Source of the DNA: Mangrovimonas sp. YM274
GTDB taxonomy: Bacteria > Bacteroidota > Bacteroidia > Flavobacteriales > Flavobacteriaceae
Length of the DNA stretch: 64,000 nt
Reading direction: 5' to 3'
Assembly (NCBI RefSeq): GCF_030908385.1
Contig: NZ_CP133091.1
Location: 372,001-436,000, forward strand
The notes under the pieces were generated by a model, which did not search any database, was not told where the DNA came from, and saw only the letters and a list, made by a program, of their open reading frames with translations. Below are positions 24,880 to 32,835 of the stretch, in pieces (position 1 is the first letter of the stretch; the number at the start of each line of letters is the position of its first letter). A program made the position numbers and the translations under genes.

Positions 24880-26583
24880 ATGCGTTGGACGCTTAAGCCC
24901 AAACCACCAAAGGAACAGATTGCGGCCCTAAAAGAGGCCCTTCAGGTAGATGATATTGTAGCAACCTTGTTGTTGCAACGCAATATTGAAAGCTTTGAAG
25001 AAGCCAAGGATTTTTTTAGGCCTTCTTTAGAACATCTGCACGATCCCTACCTAATGAAGGATATGGACAAGGCGGTGGCAAGGATTGAGCAGGCCCTTTC
25101 ACAGGGCGAAAATATTTTGGTATATGGCGATTATGACGTAGACGGAACTACTTCTGTGGCCCTGATGTCGTCCTACCTAAAAACGAGAACCGATAGGGTG
25201 GCTACCTATATTCCTGACCGTTACGATGAAGGGTATGGGGTGTCCTATAAGGGCATTGATTTTGCCGATGATAATGACTTCTCCCTTATTGTGGCATTAG
25301 ACTGTGGTATCAAGGCCATCGACAAGGTAGCCTATGCCAAGGACAAAGGCATCGATTTTGTTATCTGCGACCACCATAGACCGGGGAGTGACGTGCCCCA
25401 AGCGGTGGCTGTGTTGGACCCAAAACAAGAAGATTGCCAGTATCCTTACAAGGAATTGTGTGGTTGTGGGGTAGGCTTTAAGTTGATTCAGGCCTTATCA
25501 GCCAATGATGGCAAAACCATAGAAGACCTTACTGAATATTTGGATTTGGTGGCAACAGCCATTGGTGCGGATATTGTTCCTATTACTGGAGAAAATCGAG
25601 TATTGGCCTATTTTGGCATGCAGGTCATTAATGCCAAACCAAGACCGGGCTTTCAGGCTATCATCAACCAAGTAAAGAAAAGTAACCTGAGTATTACCGA
25701 TGTGGTATTTATTATTGCCCCGCGTATCAATGCGGCGGGACGCATGAAACACGGGAACCATGCGGTGACGCTTCTTACTGAAGAAAACCCTGCCCTTGCC
25801 GAACAGTATGCCGGCGAAATTGAAACCTTCAACAGCGATCGACGTGAAGCCGACCAACAAATAACGGTGGAAGCCTTGGAACAGATTGCGCAGTTACAGG
25901 AGCAGGAACGCTATACTTCTGTAGTATATCAAGAACATTGGCACAAAGGCGTGATAGGCATTGTGGCTTCCCGATTGATAGAAACCTATTACCGCCCTAC
26001 GCTGGTATTCACCAAAAGCGGGGATAAGTTGGCAGCTTCGGCACGCTCTGTAAGTGGCTTTGATGTATACAATGCCCTAGAGGCCTGTAGCGAGCATATA
26101 GAGCAGTTTGGAGGGCATAAATATGCGGCAGGATTGACCTTGAAGGAAGAAAATTATGAGGCCTTTAAGCAGGCTTTTGAAGATGTGGTGTCGCAAACCA
26201 TAGACAAGACTCTGTTAACTCCTGAGATAAAAATTGACACCAAAATTGAATTGCATGAGGTGAATGCCAAACTCTGGCGTATTATGAAGCAGTTCGCTCC
26301 TTTTGGACCGGGCAATATGTCTCCCATTTTCATGACCGAAGACCTCGTAGATACGGGCTATGGAAAATGTGTGGGCGAAGATGATAAGCATTTACGGATT
26401 ACCGTTGGTCAACCTTTCAATCCGCAATCAAATGGGAATACAATTGTGGGTATTGGCTTTGGTTTGGGTGAAAAGCTCCCTTTAATTCAGAATAAACAAC
26501 CTTTTAAGGCCGTGTATTCCATAGACGAAAACCATTGGAATGGTACGGTGTCCCTACAGATGAAGTTACGGGATATTAAATAA
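24880..26583 (+). CDS. recJ: Single-stranded-DNA-specific exonuclease RecJ
   Basis: RecJ (567 residues) degrades single-stranded DNA 5' to 3' in RecFOR recombination, mismatch repair and base excision. The phosphoesterase motifs are visible: GDYDVDGTTS, VALDCG, CDHHRPG (the DHH signature) and PRINAAGRM. The DHHA1 motif is FGGHKYAAGLTL, followed by an OB-like C-terminal domain. The start sits one base after the OsmC stop codon, so translation is probably coupled. Confidence 0.96.
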   Translation: MRWTLKPKPPKEQIAALKEALQVDDIVATLLLQRNIESFEEAKDFFRPSLEHLHDPYLMKDMDKAVARIEQALSQGENILVYGDYDVDGTTSVALMSSYLKTRTDRVATYIPDRYDEGYGVSYKGIDFADDNDFSLIVALDCGIKAIDKVAYAKDKGIDFVICDHHRPGSDVPQAVAVLDPKQEDCQYPYKELCGCGVGFKLIQALSANDGKTIEDLTEYLDLVATAIGADIVPITGENRVLAYFGMQVINAKPRPGFQAIINQVKKSNLSITDVVFIIAPRINAAGRMKHGNHAVTLLTEENPALAEQYAGEIETFNSDRREADQQITVEALEQIAQLQEQERYTSVVYQEHWHKGVIGIVASRLIETYYRPTLVFTKSGDKLAASARSVSGFDVYNALEACSEHIEQFGGHKYAAGLTLKEENYEAFKQAFEDVVSQTIDKTLLTPEIKIDTKIELHEVNAKLWRIMKQFAPFGPGNMSPIFMTEDLVDTGYGKCVGEDDKHLRITVGQPFNPQSNGNTIVGIGFGLGEKLPLIQNKQPFKAVYSIDENHWNGTVSLQMKLRDIK

Positions 26584-26803
26584 TTGAATTAATTGTTGCT
26601 ATGACTGTATCCATTTGTTTTTTCAATTTTTAAAGGAAATAATTGTAGGACTTTTGTCAACAGAAATAAGTGTTTTGGAGGTCGTATTCTCAAAACAAAA
26701 ATTATTCAAAATGTCAATGGAATTAACGACTTTTGAATATGGATATTATAATAGTTAAGTTGTTAAACAATCAGTGTAATTTATTATAATTAAAATTTAA
26801 CTT

Positions 26804-28075
26804 ATGGCAAAAAAAGACCCATATGCGGCCTTGCGATATAAAGAGTTCAATACCTTTTTAGTGGTGCGTTTTGCACTGGTGTTTGCATGGTCCATGCAGT
26901 TTATTGTAATAGAATGGCAGGTATATAGCATTACAAAGGATCCTTTATCCTTAGGGATTATTGGATTGATGGAGATCATTCCTGCATTGTCTATGGCGCT
27001 ATTTGCTGGGCATATTGCTGACCAAAGAGAAAAGCGCAATCTGTTGGCTATTTGTATTTCTGCATTTTCCTTGATAAGCTTGGGACTTTTTCTCTTAACG
27101 TGGGACGTGGTAGTTGCTGATTGGCCCACACGAACCATTTTGTATGGAATTTATGCCTTAGTGTTTTTTGGTGGGATTGTAAGATCCTTTTTTGGGCCTA
27201 CTATATTTTCTCTAGTAGCTTTGATTGTACCAAAAAAAGTCTACCCAAATGCCGCTACTTGGAGTAGTTCTACTTGGCAAATGGCCAGCGTGTTAGGTCC
27301 TGCTACAGCTGGTTTGTTAATTAGTGTGATAGGAGTACATTGGACCTTATGTTTTGTTTTTGGTTTGGTGATGCTTGCCTTAGTTGTTCTATTTCAAATC
27401 AAGAAAAAACCAGTGCTGAACCCTAAAATAGGGGAGCCTGTGCTTCAGAGTTTGAAGGAAGGCGTACGCTTTGTTTTTAAAACCAAAGCCATTTTAGGAG
27501 CTTTGACGCTAGACATGGTAGCTGTATTATTTGGAGGGGCCATCGCCTTATTGCCAGTGTTTGCGCAAGATATTTTAAAAGTAGGTAGTGAAGGATTTGG
27601 CGTGCTAAGAGCTGCACCTGCTGTAGGAGCCTTTTTAACCATGTTGACCACGGCATATATTCCTATTAGTAGAAAAGCCGGGATGAAGCTATTGGGGGCA
27701 GTATTTGGCTTTGGAATATGCATCATAGTATTTGGGTTGTCATCCATCTTTTGGGTCTCGGTAGTGGCCCTTTTCTTTAGTGGTGTTACCGATGGGGTGT
27801 CTATGGTAATTAGGCAGACCATTCTTCAAATCAAGACTCCAGATAACATGCGTGGACGAGTATCTTCTGTGAATTCTATGTTTGTTGGATCCTCTAATGA
27901 GTTGGGTGCCTTTGAGAGCGGGGTGACTGCAAAATTAATGGGAACCGTTACTGCTGTGGTTTTTGGCGGTACAATGACTTTGATTACAGTAATAACAACA
28001 GGATTGGTGTCTCCTACCTTTAGAAGACTAGATCTAACCAAAGATTTGGAAGACCATGAAAAGGAAGACCTCTAA
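26804..28075 (+). CDS. MFS transporter
   Basis: A 423-residue major facilitator with about 11-12 hydrophobic helices, of the MFS_3/enterobactin-exporter-like branch. The loop after helix 2 carries HIADQREKRNLLA, related to the signature DRxGRR motif. The C-terminal half has TPDNMRGRVSSVNSMFVGSSNELG, typical of this subfamily. Efflux of a small molecule is likely, but the substrate cannot be named. It is preceded by 220 bp with no gene and no clear consensus promoter. It ends overlapping lpxH by 4 bp, tail to tail. Confidence 0.85.
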   Translation: MAKKDPYAALRYKEFNTFLVVRFALVFAWSMQFIVIEWQVYSITKDPLSLGIIGLMEIIPALSMALFAGHIADQREKRNLLAICISAFSLISLGLFLLTWDVVVADWPTRTILYGIYALVFFGGIVRSFFGPTIFSLVALIVPKKVYPNAATWSSSTWQMASVLGPATAGLLISVIGVHWTLCFVFGLVMLALVVLFQIKKKPVLNPKIGEPVLQSLKEGVRFVFKTKAILGALTLDMVAVLFGGAIALLPVFAQDILKVGSEGFGVLRAAPAVGAFLTMLTTAYIPISRKAGMKLLGAVFGFGICIIVFGLSSIFWVSVVALFFSGVTDGVSMVIRQTILQIKTPDNMRGRVSSVNSMFVGSSNELGAFESGVTAKLMGTVTAVVFGGTMTLITVITTGLVSPTFRRLDLTKDLEDHEKEDL

Positions 28076-28824
28076 TAGGTCTTTAAATGCATCTCTTTAC
28101 CATCAAACACGCCGTAGGTGTAATAATTAATCCAGTCACCTAGATTAATATATGTGGAGTTATTGCCTAGGTCTATTTCCATAGGTAAATGGCGGTGACC
28201 AAAAACAAAATAGTCTCTATGCTTGTCTTCCAATTTGCGTTTGGAATATTGCACGAGCCATTCTTGGTCTTCTCCTAAAAAGCTGGCATCCTCATCTCCA
28301 GAGATGAGTTTGTTCTTGACGGAAAGGTATTGGGCCAGCTTTACTCCAAGATCTGGATGTAACCAGCGAAATAGCCACTTACTAAAAGGATTGGTAAACA
28401 CCTTTTTCATACGCTTGTACCCTTTGTCTCCTGGACCTAAACCGTCGCCATGACCAATAAAGAAAGTGGTGTCGTTGAAGGTAAATTCCTGTGGTTTGTG
28501 GTATACAGGAATATTGAGTTCTTCTTCAAAATAGCCATTCATCCAAAGGTCGTGGTTGCCAACAAAAAAGTAAATAGGAATACCTGAATCGCTAATTTCT
28601 GCCAGTTTGCCAAGGGTTCTCGTAAATCCTTTTGGAACTACGGTTTTGTATTCAAACCAAAAATCAAAAAGGTCTCCCATTAAAAAGATAGCAGCGGCAT
28701 CCTGTTTGATTTCGTCTAGCCAGGCCACAAACTTTTGTTCTCGTGGACGAGAGATTTCTTGTGTAGGGGCTCCCAAATGGTTATCGGAAGCAAAGTATAT
28801 GCGTTTTCCTTGGGGGATGTTCAT
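28072..28824 (-). CDS. lpxH: UDP-2,3-diacylglucosamine diphosphatase (LpxH-type)
   Basis: A 250-residue calcineurin-like phosphoesterase that would cleave UDP-2,3-diacylglucosamine to lipid X in lipid A synthesis. The metal ligands are in order: ASDNHLGAP (Asn in place of the common Asp-x-His variant), GDLFDFWFEY, GNHDLW, GHGDGLG and GHRHLP. Length and motifs fit the LpxH family in Bacteroidetes. Its start overlaps the stop of the DinB-family gene by 4 bp, so the two are coupled. Confidence 0.88.
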   Translation of the reverse strand: MNIPQGKRIYFASDNHLGAPTQEISRPREQKFVAWLDEIKQDAAAIFLMGDLFDFWFEYKTVVPKGFTRTLGKLAEISDSGIPIYFFVGNHDLWMNGYFEEELNIPVYHKPQEFTFNDTTFFIGHGDGLGPGDKGYKRMKKVFTNPFSKWLFRWLHPDLGVKLAQYLSVKNKLISGDEDASFLGEDQEWLVQYSKRKLEDKHRDYFVFGHRHLPMEIDLGNNSTYINLGDWINYYTYGVFDGKEMHLKTY

Positions 28825-29261
28825 CGTTTGTGAAAAATATAATCGGTTACAGGAGGCTTGATGCCAAATCGTCTAAGGTCTGAAATTAATTGTCCCTTGT
28901 GGTGGGTATGATGGTTTGCAATGTGGAACAAAATATCCTGTACTGTATTTTCAAAAGGTTCGGCGTTCGAGTTTAGATATACTATGGGTTCTTCAAAGTC
29001 AAAAGTATCAATTATTTTAATAGTAGTTCTGTAATTGATGGTGTCTATGATTTTAAAGTTCTCCAAAGGGTGTATTTGGTATACCTCGAAAGGTGTGGTT
29101 TCCAATATTCGGGAATTCCAAATTTGGTGGGCATTTAAACAATGGGAAAACATGACAGGAGTACGCTCTGAAAGCTGTTGGTGATGCTTTAGAAATACAT
29201 CTATAAGCGTTTGGTTCATATGGTGATGGTACTCAAAAATGTCTTTAAAGAAGTCCTCCAT
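28821..29261 (-). CDS. DinB-family four-helix protein
   Basis: A 146-residue member of the DinB/YfiT-like putative metalloenzyme superfamily (a four-helix bundle, not DNA polymerase IV). Probable metal-binding histidines occur in IFEYHHHMNQTLID near the N-terminus and in IANHHTHHKGQLISDL near the C-terminus. Family members include thiol-dependent S-transferases. The substrate here is unknown. It lies between queD (33 bp upstream) and lpxH (4-bp overlap). Confidence 0.82.
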   Translation of the reverse strand: MEDFFKDIFEYHHHMNQTLIDVFLKHHQQLSERTPVMFSHCLNAHQIWNSRILETTPFEVYQIHPLENFKIIDTINYRTTIKIIDTFDFEEPIVYLNSNAEPFENTVQDILFHIANHHTHHKGQLISDLRRFGIKPPVTDYIFHKR

Positions 29262-29294
29262 GTATGTTGGTATTGCTTGTTAAAGTTAGTCTTG

Positions 29295-29747
29295 TCAGTT
29301 GTTGTCGCTAGCAAACCATTCGGCGTATGACGAATCGGTTTCCTGTAGTCTAAGCGAATGGAGATGTATGTTTTGGGGCAGTCTATCTTGGATTTTTTTA
29401 GCAAAATCGATTACCATCATTTCACTTGTTGGTTGGTAGTGTACCAAAAGTACATTGTGTCCGCGGTCTTCCAACTCTTTGGCCAGTTCTATATGCGGTG
29501 TGTTTTTGTTGAATACCGTAGCGTGATCAAATACATCGACTATTTCTTCCTTGACAATCTTTTTTAAATCCCCAAAATCGATAACCATTCCAAACTTCAC
29601 GTTAGAGGTGTCTGAAATGGGTTGTCCAATTACTGTAACTGATAGTTTGTAACTGTGGCCGTGTACATTTTTGCACTTGCCATCATAACCATAAAGGGCA
29701 TGCCCTGTCTCGAAAGAAAATTGTTTCGTAATTCGAATATTGCTCAT
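29295..29747 (-). CDS. queD: 6-carboxytetrahydropterin synthase (QueD family)
   Basis: QueD (150 residues) converts dihydroneopterin triphosphate to 6-carboxytetrahydropterin on the way to queuosine. Zinc ligands are His16, His29 and His31 (GHALYGYDGKCKNVHGHSY), and Cys25 is the catalytic cysteine. VFDHATVFN and YQPTSEMMVIDFA hold the remaining active-site residues. The ATG at 29747 is preferred because the longer reading uses TTG at 29753. Other queuosine genes are not in the window, so a PTPS-like alternative remains possible. Confidence 0.88.
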   Translation of the reverse strand: MSNIRITKQFSFETGHALYGYDGKCKNVHGHSYKLSVTVIGQPISDTSNVKFGMVIDFGDLKKIVKEEIVDVFDHATVFNKNTPHIELAKELEDRGHNVLLVHYQPTSEMMVIDFAKKIQDRLPQNIHLHSLRLQETDSSYAEWFASDNN

Positions 29748-29765
29748 AACCAAAATATTTCATTG

Positions 29766-29773
29766 CAAAGGTA
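29766..29773 (-). promoter_or_regulatory. -7 box of queD
   Basis: Minus-strand TACCTTTG is a full -7 match 18 bp before the queD ATG. It lies next to the -33 element of the divergent oxygenase promoter, so the two promoters overlap. Confidence 0.55.
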
Positions 29774-29778
29774 TTGAA

Positions 29779-29812
29779 TTTGTAAAAGCAAATGGTTTTT
29801 AGATTACATTTG
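29779..29812 (+). promoter_or_regulatory. Promoter of the 2OG oxygenase gene
   Basis: A -33 TTTG (29779-29782) and a full -7 box TACATTTG (29805-29812) are separated by 22 bases. The leader would be about 20 bases. Confidence 0.55.
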
Positions 29813-29838
29813 CGCACTTTTTTTAGATCTATGAAATT

Positions 29839-30480
29839 ATGAACGAGCTCTTTGAGCAACTAGAGTTTGTTGAAAATCCGCTTTACGAGAAAGTTATAGC
29901 TGATATTTTAACGCAGAAGTATAGTATTGTGGAACAATTCTTTACTGCTGAAGAGGTCGCCGCTTTGCGCGATTCTTTAATGGAAAAGCACCAATTGGAT
30001 GCGTTTAAAAAAGCGGCTATTGGCAACCGTGTGAATGAAACCATAGAAAAGTCCATTCGAGGCGATGTGATTCTGTGGATTGATGAGGTAAATGCCAACG
30101 CTACAGAGCAATTGTTTTTTGATAAGATCAATCATTTGGTAGGCTATCTTAATAAGACCTGCTTTATGGGTATTTTACAGAAGGAATTTCATTATGCGCT
30201 ATATCCCAAAGGAACTTTTTATAAGCGCCATTTGGATACATTTCAAAATGACGACAGACGTAAACTATCGTTTGTGTGTTATTTGAATGAGGAAGATTGG
30301 CAACCGGAAAATGGAGGTGAATTGGTATTATACCTCGATGAGAATGGAACAGAACAGGAAAAAGTTATTTATCCTTTTCCTGGAAGAGTGGTAATTTTTG
30401 AAAGCCAGCTAATTGAGCATGAGGTAAAACCTGTGGATACCCAAAGATTGAGTATTACAGGTTGGTTGAAGACACGCTAA
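29839..30480 (+). CDS. 2OG-Fe(II) oxygenase, SM-20/prolyl-hydroxylase-like
   Basis: A 213-residue double-stranded beta-helix dioxygenase. The iron triad is visible: His and Asp in YKRHLDTF and the distal His in SQLIEHEVKP, with the 2-oxoglutarate Arg in TQRLSITGWL. HYALYPKGTFYKRHLD and LSFVCYLNEEDW match the SM-20/PHD-type family. It probably hydroxylates a protein side chain. The substrate is unknown. No partner gene is adjacent, and it is transcribed alone. Confidence 0.85.
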   Translation: MNELFEQLEFVENPLYEKVIADILTQKYSIVEQFFTAEEVAALRDSLMEKHQLDAFKKAAIGNRVNETIEKSIRGDVILWIDEVNANATEQLFFDKINHLVGYLNKTCFMGILQKEFHYALYPKGTFYKRHLDTFQNDDRRKLSFVCYLNEEDWQPENGGELVLYLDENGTEQEKVIYPFPGRVVIFESQLIEHEVKPVDTQRLSITGWLKTR

Positions 30481-30482
30481 TT

Positions 30483-30581
30483 TTAGCGTCTTTTATTGCG
30501 GTTGTAAATGTAGATGATTACCAATACAATGGCCAGGATTAAGAACAAGCCGTTACCACTTAAAAAGTTTAGGAAATTCAT
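30483..30581 (-). CDS. Tiny membrane protein, 32 residues
   Basis: A short open frame encodes a protein that opens MNFLNFLSGNG, contains one hydrophobic helix (LFLILAIVLVIIYIY) and ends with a basic tail (NRNKRR). The positive-inside pattern predicts N-out, C-in insertion. It lies 8 bp downstream of another single-helix small protein on the same strand, with the same hydrophobic-then-NK/NR ending. No family is recognised. The charged tail after a clean helix and the tight spacing argue for a real gene. Confidence 0.55.
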   Translation of the reverse strand: MNFLNFLSGNGLFLILAIVLVIIYIYNRNKRR

Positions 30582-30589
30582 GGTGTAGA

Positions 30590-30751
30590 TTAATTTTGTT
30601 TGTTTTTGTTATATCTAAAAATGAGGTAGGCAATGGCCACTAAAACCACAAACGGAAGCAGGGAACCAATAAACACACCAATTTCATAACCAGAATCTGG
30701 AGCGTTTTTGATTTTTTCATCTATATCAACTTGTAGAATTGTCAATAACAT
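30590..30751 (-). CDS. Small single-helix membrane protein, 53 residues
   Basis: The protein starts MLLTILQVDIDEKIKNAPDS, has one transmembrane helix (IGSLLPFVVLVAIAYLIF) and ends RYNKNKQN. A longer reading to 30775 uses a TTG codon 2 bp after the MATE stop. The ATG at 30751 is preferred. It is downstream of the MATE transporter gene and upstream of the 32-residue protein, and probably lies in the same operon. It could be an accessory subunit or an unrelated small membrane protein. Function unknown. Confidence 0.55.
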   Translation of the reverse strand: MLLTILQVDIDEKIKNAPDSGYEIGVFIGSLLPFVVLVAIAYLIFRYNKNKQN

Positions 30752-30777
30752 GGCGGCAATTTGCTTAATGGCCAAAG

Positions 30778-32112
30778 TTAACTGTTTTTAGAAAGAGGCA
30801 TAAACATTTTTCTAAATTTTATGATAAGTGGAATACCTCTAGCTATGATCCAAAGGGTAAGTGCCATAAATATACCGTAGAGTTGGTAGTTGAAATAGTT
30901 GAACAGAAGTAAGAAGGGAACAAATACAAGAAAGGTTGCAAATAGCAAAAGGTTTCTTAAATAGGCCATTTTGCCTAAGCCTTTAAACATGCCGTCAAAA
31001 ATAAAGGCTAGCGCACAAATAGGTTGCATGGCCAAGACCATCCAAAATATTTTATAGAATTGGTTTAATACCGCTTCATCTGAAGAAAATATTCTTCCGA
31101 TGGGTTGGTAAAATATGGCTCCTAGTACAGCCATAATTATTCCCACTATAATACCATAAATAATGAGTTTGTTGCTTAACTGAATAAGCTGCTTGTATTG
31201 TTTTCCTCCCAATAGTTTTCCTGAAAGAATATTACCTGCACTTGCATACCCATCAATCAAAAAGGCGCCCAAAAACCAAATATTAATAGCAATAGTATAG
31301 GCTGCAATGTATTGGGCTCCATAACTAGTGGCAAAGGAACTGGCAAAATACAAGGTAACATTCAAGGCTATGGTTCTTACAAAAAGATTGACGACCATTA
31401 CCATAAAAGTTTTTATTTCTTTGTTAAAAGGAAATCTGGCTCGTAACGGGATACTGGTTTTTTTGTGTAGGTATATGGCAGAAATAATGGCCATGAACAG
31501 TTGTGCCAATACACTGGCATAGGCGGCGCCTTTAATATGCATGGCGGGAATAATGTTGTCGATTCCATAAACCAATATTATATCTAAGATGATATTGGAA
31601 ACAGCGCCAGTAATAGCTATAACCATTGGGTAATAAGTATTTTGTAAGCCTCTAAAAGCTCCAAAAACGGCAATGGTAAATAGGGTAAACGGGAATCCGA
31701 AAATGCGAATTCTGTAATACTCCACACAATATTGTAATATGACATCGCTAGCATTGTACAATTTGAAAATCGTTTGGGCAAAAGGGTAAGTAAGGGCAAT
31801 AATAAACACACTAATAGATGTAATTATTACAATGGCCTGTGCAGGCAATGATTTTACTTCATTTAATTTTCCAGCTCCCAAATATTGCGAAATGATTGAG
31901 GAAATGGCGCTTCGTGTTTGTCCAAATACCCATATAAGCATAGATAGAAAGGTGGTCACAATACCAACGGCAGCTAGCGATTCGGTGGGGTTGTGTTGAA
32001 CATTACCAACAATAGCGGTATCCGTTAGGGAAAGGATGGGTTCAGAAATACCAGCAATAAGTGCTGGGATGGCTAATTTATTTATTTGTTTTAAATTGAT
32101 TGAAGTGCTCAC
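30778..32112 (-). CDS. MATE-family efflux transporter
   Basis: A 444-residue multidrug and toxin extrusion transporter with about 12 hydrophobic helices. The N-terminus LAIPALIAGISEPILSLTDTAIVGN is the family's first helix. It probably exchanges Na+ or H+ for a cationic compound. There is no ATG near the expected start. An in-frame GTG at 32110-32112 overlaps the TGA of the upstream GNAT gene (GTGA), a standard coupled arrangement, and gives a normal N-terminus (STSINLKQINKLAIP). The upstream codon at 32130 is TTG. Confidence 0.85.
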   Translation of the reverse strand: MSTSINLKQINKLAIPALIAGISEPILSLTDTAIVGNVQHNPTESLAAVGIVTTFLSMLIWVFGQTRSAISSIISQYLGAGKLNEVKSLPAQAIVIITSISVFIIALTYPFAQTIFKLYNASDVILQYCVEYYRIRIFGFPFTLFTIAVFGAFRGLQNTYYPMVIAITGAVSNIILDIILVYGIDNIIPAMHIKGAAYASVLAQLFMAIISAIYLHKKTSIPLRARFPFNKEIKTFMVMVVNLFVRTIALNVTLYFASSFATSYGAQYIAAYTIAINIWFLGAFLIDGYASAGNILSGKLLGGKQYKQLIQLSNKLIIYGIIVGIIMAVLGAIFYQPIGRIFSSDEAVLNQFYKIFWMVLAMQPICALAFIFDGMFKGLGKMAYLRNLLLFATFLVFVPFLLLFNYFNYQLYGIFMALTLWIIARGIPLIIKFRKMFMPLSKNS

Positions 32113-32609
32113 AATATCAGTTCGTAGCAATAAAAAGGATGCTCACTTTGGTTAGGGAAGTATATTGCTTCCAATTGTTTATAGCCGCGAAGTTCGTAAA
32201 ATTTTTGGTTTCTTTTGTTTAGGGAAAAGGTATCTAGACGAATGGAGTTGAATCCATTAATTTTGGCATAGTTTTCCATAGCCTCCATGAGTTGCTGGGC
32301 AATCCCTTGTCCTTGATACGTTGGATGTACAGCCAATCTATGTATATACAGGTTGTTACAGTCTTTAGTAAGCCAAGAAACCGCGTTATAGACTTCATCT
32401 TTTACATGATTCCTTGCAACACAAGCACATATTTTATTTTCTCTTTCATAAACAAAAAGCTCCCCTCGTTGAATGTCAATTTGAAAGCAGGTTTTGTTGG
32501 GGTAAGTATCATTCCATTGATAAATGCCATTGGCACGCATATGTTGAGTGCAGGCTTTTGTTAGGGATATAAGGGGCTTTAAATCCTCTATGCTTGCTTT
32601 TCTAATCAA
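32109..32609 (-). CDS. GNAT-family N-acetyltransferase
   Basis: A 166-residue acetyltransferase. The acetyl-CoA loop is in VHPTYQGQGIAQQLMEAME (R/QxxGxG/A). The preceding strand is NLYIHRLAV, and the C-terminal part (FNSIRLDTFSLNKRNQKFYELRGYK) completes the fold. The acceptor substrate is unknown. The best start is TTG at 32607-32609. The first ATG lies about 23 codons in and would remove the first strand. It overlaps the MATE gene by 4 bp and heads that operon. Confidence 0.82.
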   Translation of the reverse strand: MIRKASIEDLKPLISLTKACTQHMRANGIYQWNDTYPNKTCFQIDIQRGELFVYERENKICACVARNHVKDEVYNAVSWLTKDCNNLYIHRLAVHPTYQGQGIAQQLMEAMENYAKINGFNSIRLDTFSLNKRNQKFYELRGYKQLEAIYFPNQSEHPFYCYELIL

Positions 32610-32644
32610 GTGAACTTTTTTAATTATAAATTTAAAATTTTAGC

Positions 32645-32674
32645 TTTGAAATTAAATAATATTTCGTTTTTTTG
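32645..32674 (+). promoter_or_regulatory. Possible tRNA-Ala promoter
   Basis: TTTG (32645-32648), an 18-base spacer and TTTTTTTG (32667-32674), which is one base off the -7 consensus. It lies 36 bp before the tRNA. Confidence 0.45.
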
Positions 32675-32710
32675 CAGTCTCATGACAGTTATGTTGTGGG
32701 ATACAGTTGA

Positions 32711-32784
32711 GGGGCATTAGCTCAGCTGGCTAGAGCGCTACGCTGGCAGCGTAGAGGTCATCGGTTCGACTCCGATATGCTCCA
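32711..32784 (+). tRNA. tRNA-Ala (anticodon GGC)
   Basis: A full cloverleaf is visible. The acceptor stem GGGGCAT pairs with ATGCTCC (one G-U pair). The D arm is AGCTCAGCTGGCTAGAGC, the anticodon stem CTACG/CGTAG carries loop CTGGCAG, and the T arm contains GGTTCGACTCC. Discriminator A is at 32784. CCA is not encoded. The gene stands alone between a promoter-like sequence and a terminator. Confidence 0.97.
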
Positions 32785-32791
32785 CTTTATA

Positions 32792-32831
32792 AAAACGCAA
32801 TCTTTTAAGTTTTAATTGATTGCGTTTTTTT
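32792..32831. terminator. Bidirectional terminator, tRNA-Ala and AddB gene
   Basis: An 11-bp stem AAAACGCAATC/GATTGCGTTTT has runs of T on the plus side and of A on the other, so it can end the tRNA transcript (plus) and the AddB transcript (minus, stop at 32836). Confidence 0.85.
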
Positions 32832-32835
32832 GTTT

